Assembly: GCA_036384495.1 (NCBI GenBank)
Contig: DASVMD010000014.1
Location: 1-13,325 of the forward strand
Length of the DNA: 13,325 nucleotides
Direction: 5' to 3'
From: JAQGHB01 sp036384495
GTDB lineage: Bacteria; Patescibacteriota; Saccharimonadia; Saccharimonadales; UBA4665
Below the pieces are notes generated by a model. The model did no database searches. It saw only the letters and a list, made by a program, of their open reading frames with translations, and was not told the DNA's origin. The position numbers and the translations under genes are program-made. Below, piece after piece: positions 12,656 to 13,325 of the stretch; within the stretch, counting starts at the first letter, position 1; every line of letters starts with the position of its first letter.

Positions 12656-13309
12656 TTAACCGTTGCCGAATAATCGTGGGCGCAAAAACAGCAGACGCAA
12701 AAGCACCACGTGTATATGGAGCACGACGCTCAGCAGCCCTACGCCCCAGGCCATATAGGCAGCCCCAAGAATAACGCCATTTGCGCCACTGGCAGCATAG
12801 CCGATAGCCACGGCGTACGGGATAAGCAGATGGACAGTGGCTTGAAGATATAAAAACCAACTCAGGAGCACGACGATACGCACCAGCACCGTCCACACCG
12901 TTTGATGAATGAGTTCCTGTCGGTTGGCATGCACGTAATTTAGTTCCATTTCCAGCTCACCCACGGAGCGATACGCCCTGATAAGGCTCATGGTGCACCA
13001 ATAAACAATCAGGCCGATGCCGCCCCATAGCAATATAAGTGGGATATCGCTAATCAGCGCGTTACTGGTTACGCCATTGTTGAGGGTTTGGTAGTTATTG
13101 GCGACGGCCTGGGGCTTTTGATTTTGCAACTGGTACAAGTAGTGGAAGTCACTGGATCGAAACTGCATGGCAACCACTGCGCCAACAACGATCACCAGGC
13201 TTACCACAACAACAAGCAAACCGCTTAGCCACGACGGTCGCATAAGCCGCCCAAGCGCCTTGTCTTCTTGCGTGAGACGGCCGAAAAACTTTTTATTTTG
13301 AGGAGTCAC
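12656..13309 (-). CDS. Multi-pass membrane protein of unknown function
   Basis: I do not recognise this 217-aa protein. It has a charged cytoplasmic-type N-terminus (about 27 residues), a first helix (28-49), a polar loop rich in Q and N (50-86), then hydrophobic segments at about 86-110, 138-163, 163-185 and 183-208, and a short basic tail. The start is GTG at 13309. It is supported by a TATAAT 7 nt upstream, which implies leaderless translation. It precedes the guanylate-kinase-like gene by 37 bases on the same strand, but that gene has its own promoter signal. Confidence 0.75.
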   Translation of the reverse strand: MTPQNKKFFGRLTQEDKALGRLMRPSWLSGLLVVVVSLVIVVGAVVAMQFRSSDFHYLYQLQNQKPQAVANNYQTLNNGVTSNALISDIPLILLWGGIGLIVYWCTMSLIRAYRSVGELEMELNYVHANRQELIHQTVWTVLVRIVVLLSWFLYLQATVHLLIPYAVAIGYAASGANGVILGAAYMAWGVGLLSVVLHIHVVLLRLLFLRPRLFGNG

Positions 13310-13316
13310 AAGCGCT

Positions 13317-13322
13317 ATTATA
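13317..13322 (-). promoter_or_regulatory. -10 box of the 13309-12656 membrane protein gene
   Basis: A perfect TATAAT on the - strand with 7 nt to the GTG, the same spacing as at the GGDEF gene. The -35 would lie outside the window. Confidence 0.6.
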
Positions 13323-13325
13323 AGG

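Noticed and set aside
1..13325. CRISPR arrays, insertion sequence ends, or rRNA genes
   Set aside because: No regularly spaced repeats, terminal inverted repeats with a transposase, or rRNA-like sequence were seen.

Overview
The window looks like chromosome from a small-genome bacterium of the Candidate Phyla Radiation, most likely a Saccharibacteria (TM7) relative. The reasons are compact spacing, many -10 boxes placed directly in front of start codons (leaderless initiation), a shortened HrcA, a DnaK carrying the N-terminal insertion typical of non-Gram-positive lineages, and several small unrecognised membrane proteins. TGA ends grpE, so TGA is a stop here; this argues against the UGA-recoding Gracilibacteria and Absconditabacteria. 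The phylum assignment is inference from gene content, not a search result.

Layout. (1) 1-1260: the C-terminal part of a large serine recombinase on the + strand, cut by the window edge. It marks the end of an integrated element that abuts a tRNA-Lys(UUU) gene on the - strand. The recombinase frame has no stop of its own and runs through the tRNA terminator, the tRNA and the end of the next gene, so its 3' end was probably altered by integration. (2) 1404-3538: a two-gene MacB/LolD-like ABC exporter operon (permease and ATPase, - strand), with a promoter and a 14-bp palindrome overlapping the expected transcription start. (3) 3598-4107: an unknown five-helix membrane protein. (4) 4151-5508: rimB-rimK, a putative peptidase and an S6-type glutamate ligase of the ATP-grasp family. 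Upstream is an unlisted 38-residue membrane miniprotein (5573-5689). Divergent from these is a soluble GGDEF protein (5791-6444). Because RimK is c-di-GMP responsive in Pseudomonas, this neighbourhood suggests a c-di-GMP/ribosome-modification unit.

(5) 6441-11872: the heat-shock region, all on the - strand, in two transcription units each starting with a perfect CIRCE element. Unit 1 is hrcA, a 60-aa membrane miniprotein, grpE and an 81-aa protein. Unit 2 is dnaK, a 77-aa protein, a 139-aa protein and dnaJ. Four unrecognised small genes are therefore built into the chaperone operons, with start/stop overlaps or very short gaps. HrcA should repress both units by covering a -35 box that lies in the CIRCE spacer.

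(6) 11878-13309: a guanylate-kinase-like protein with an altered P-loop and an unknown multi-pass membrane protein. Both are preceded by -10 boxes 6-7 nt before the start codon.

No CRISPR array, rRNA gene or insertion sequence is visible. Every intergenic gap is shorter than 300 bases.
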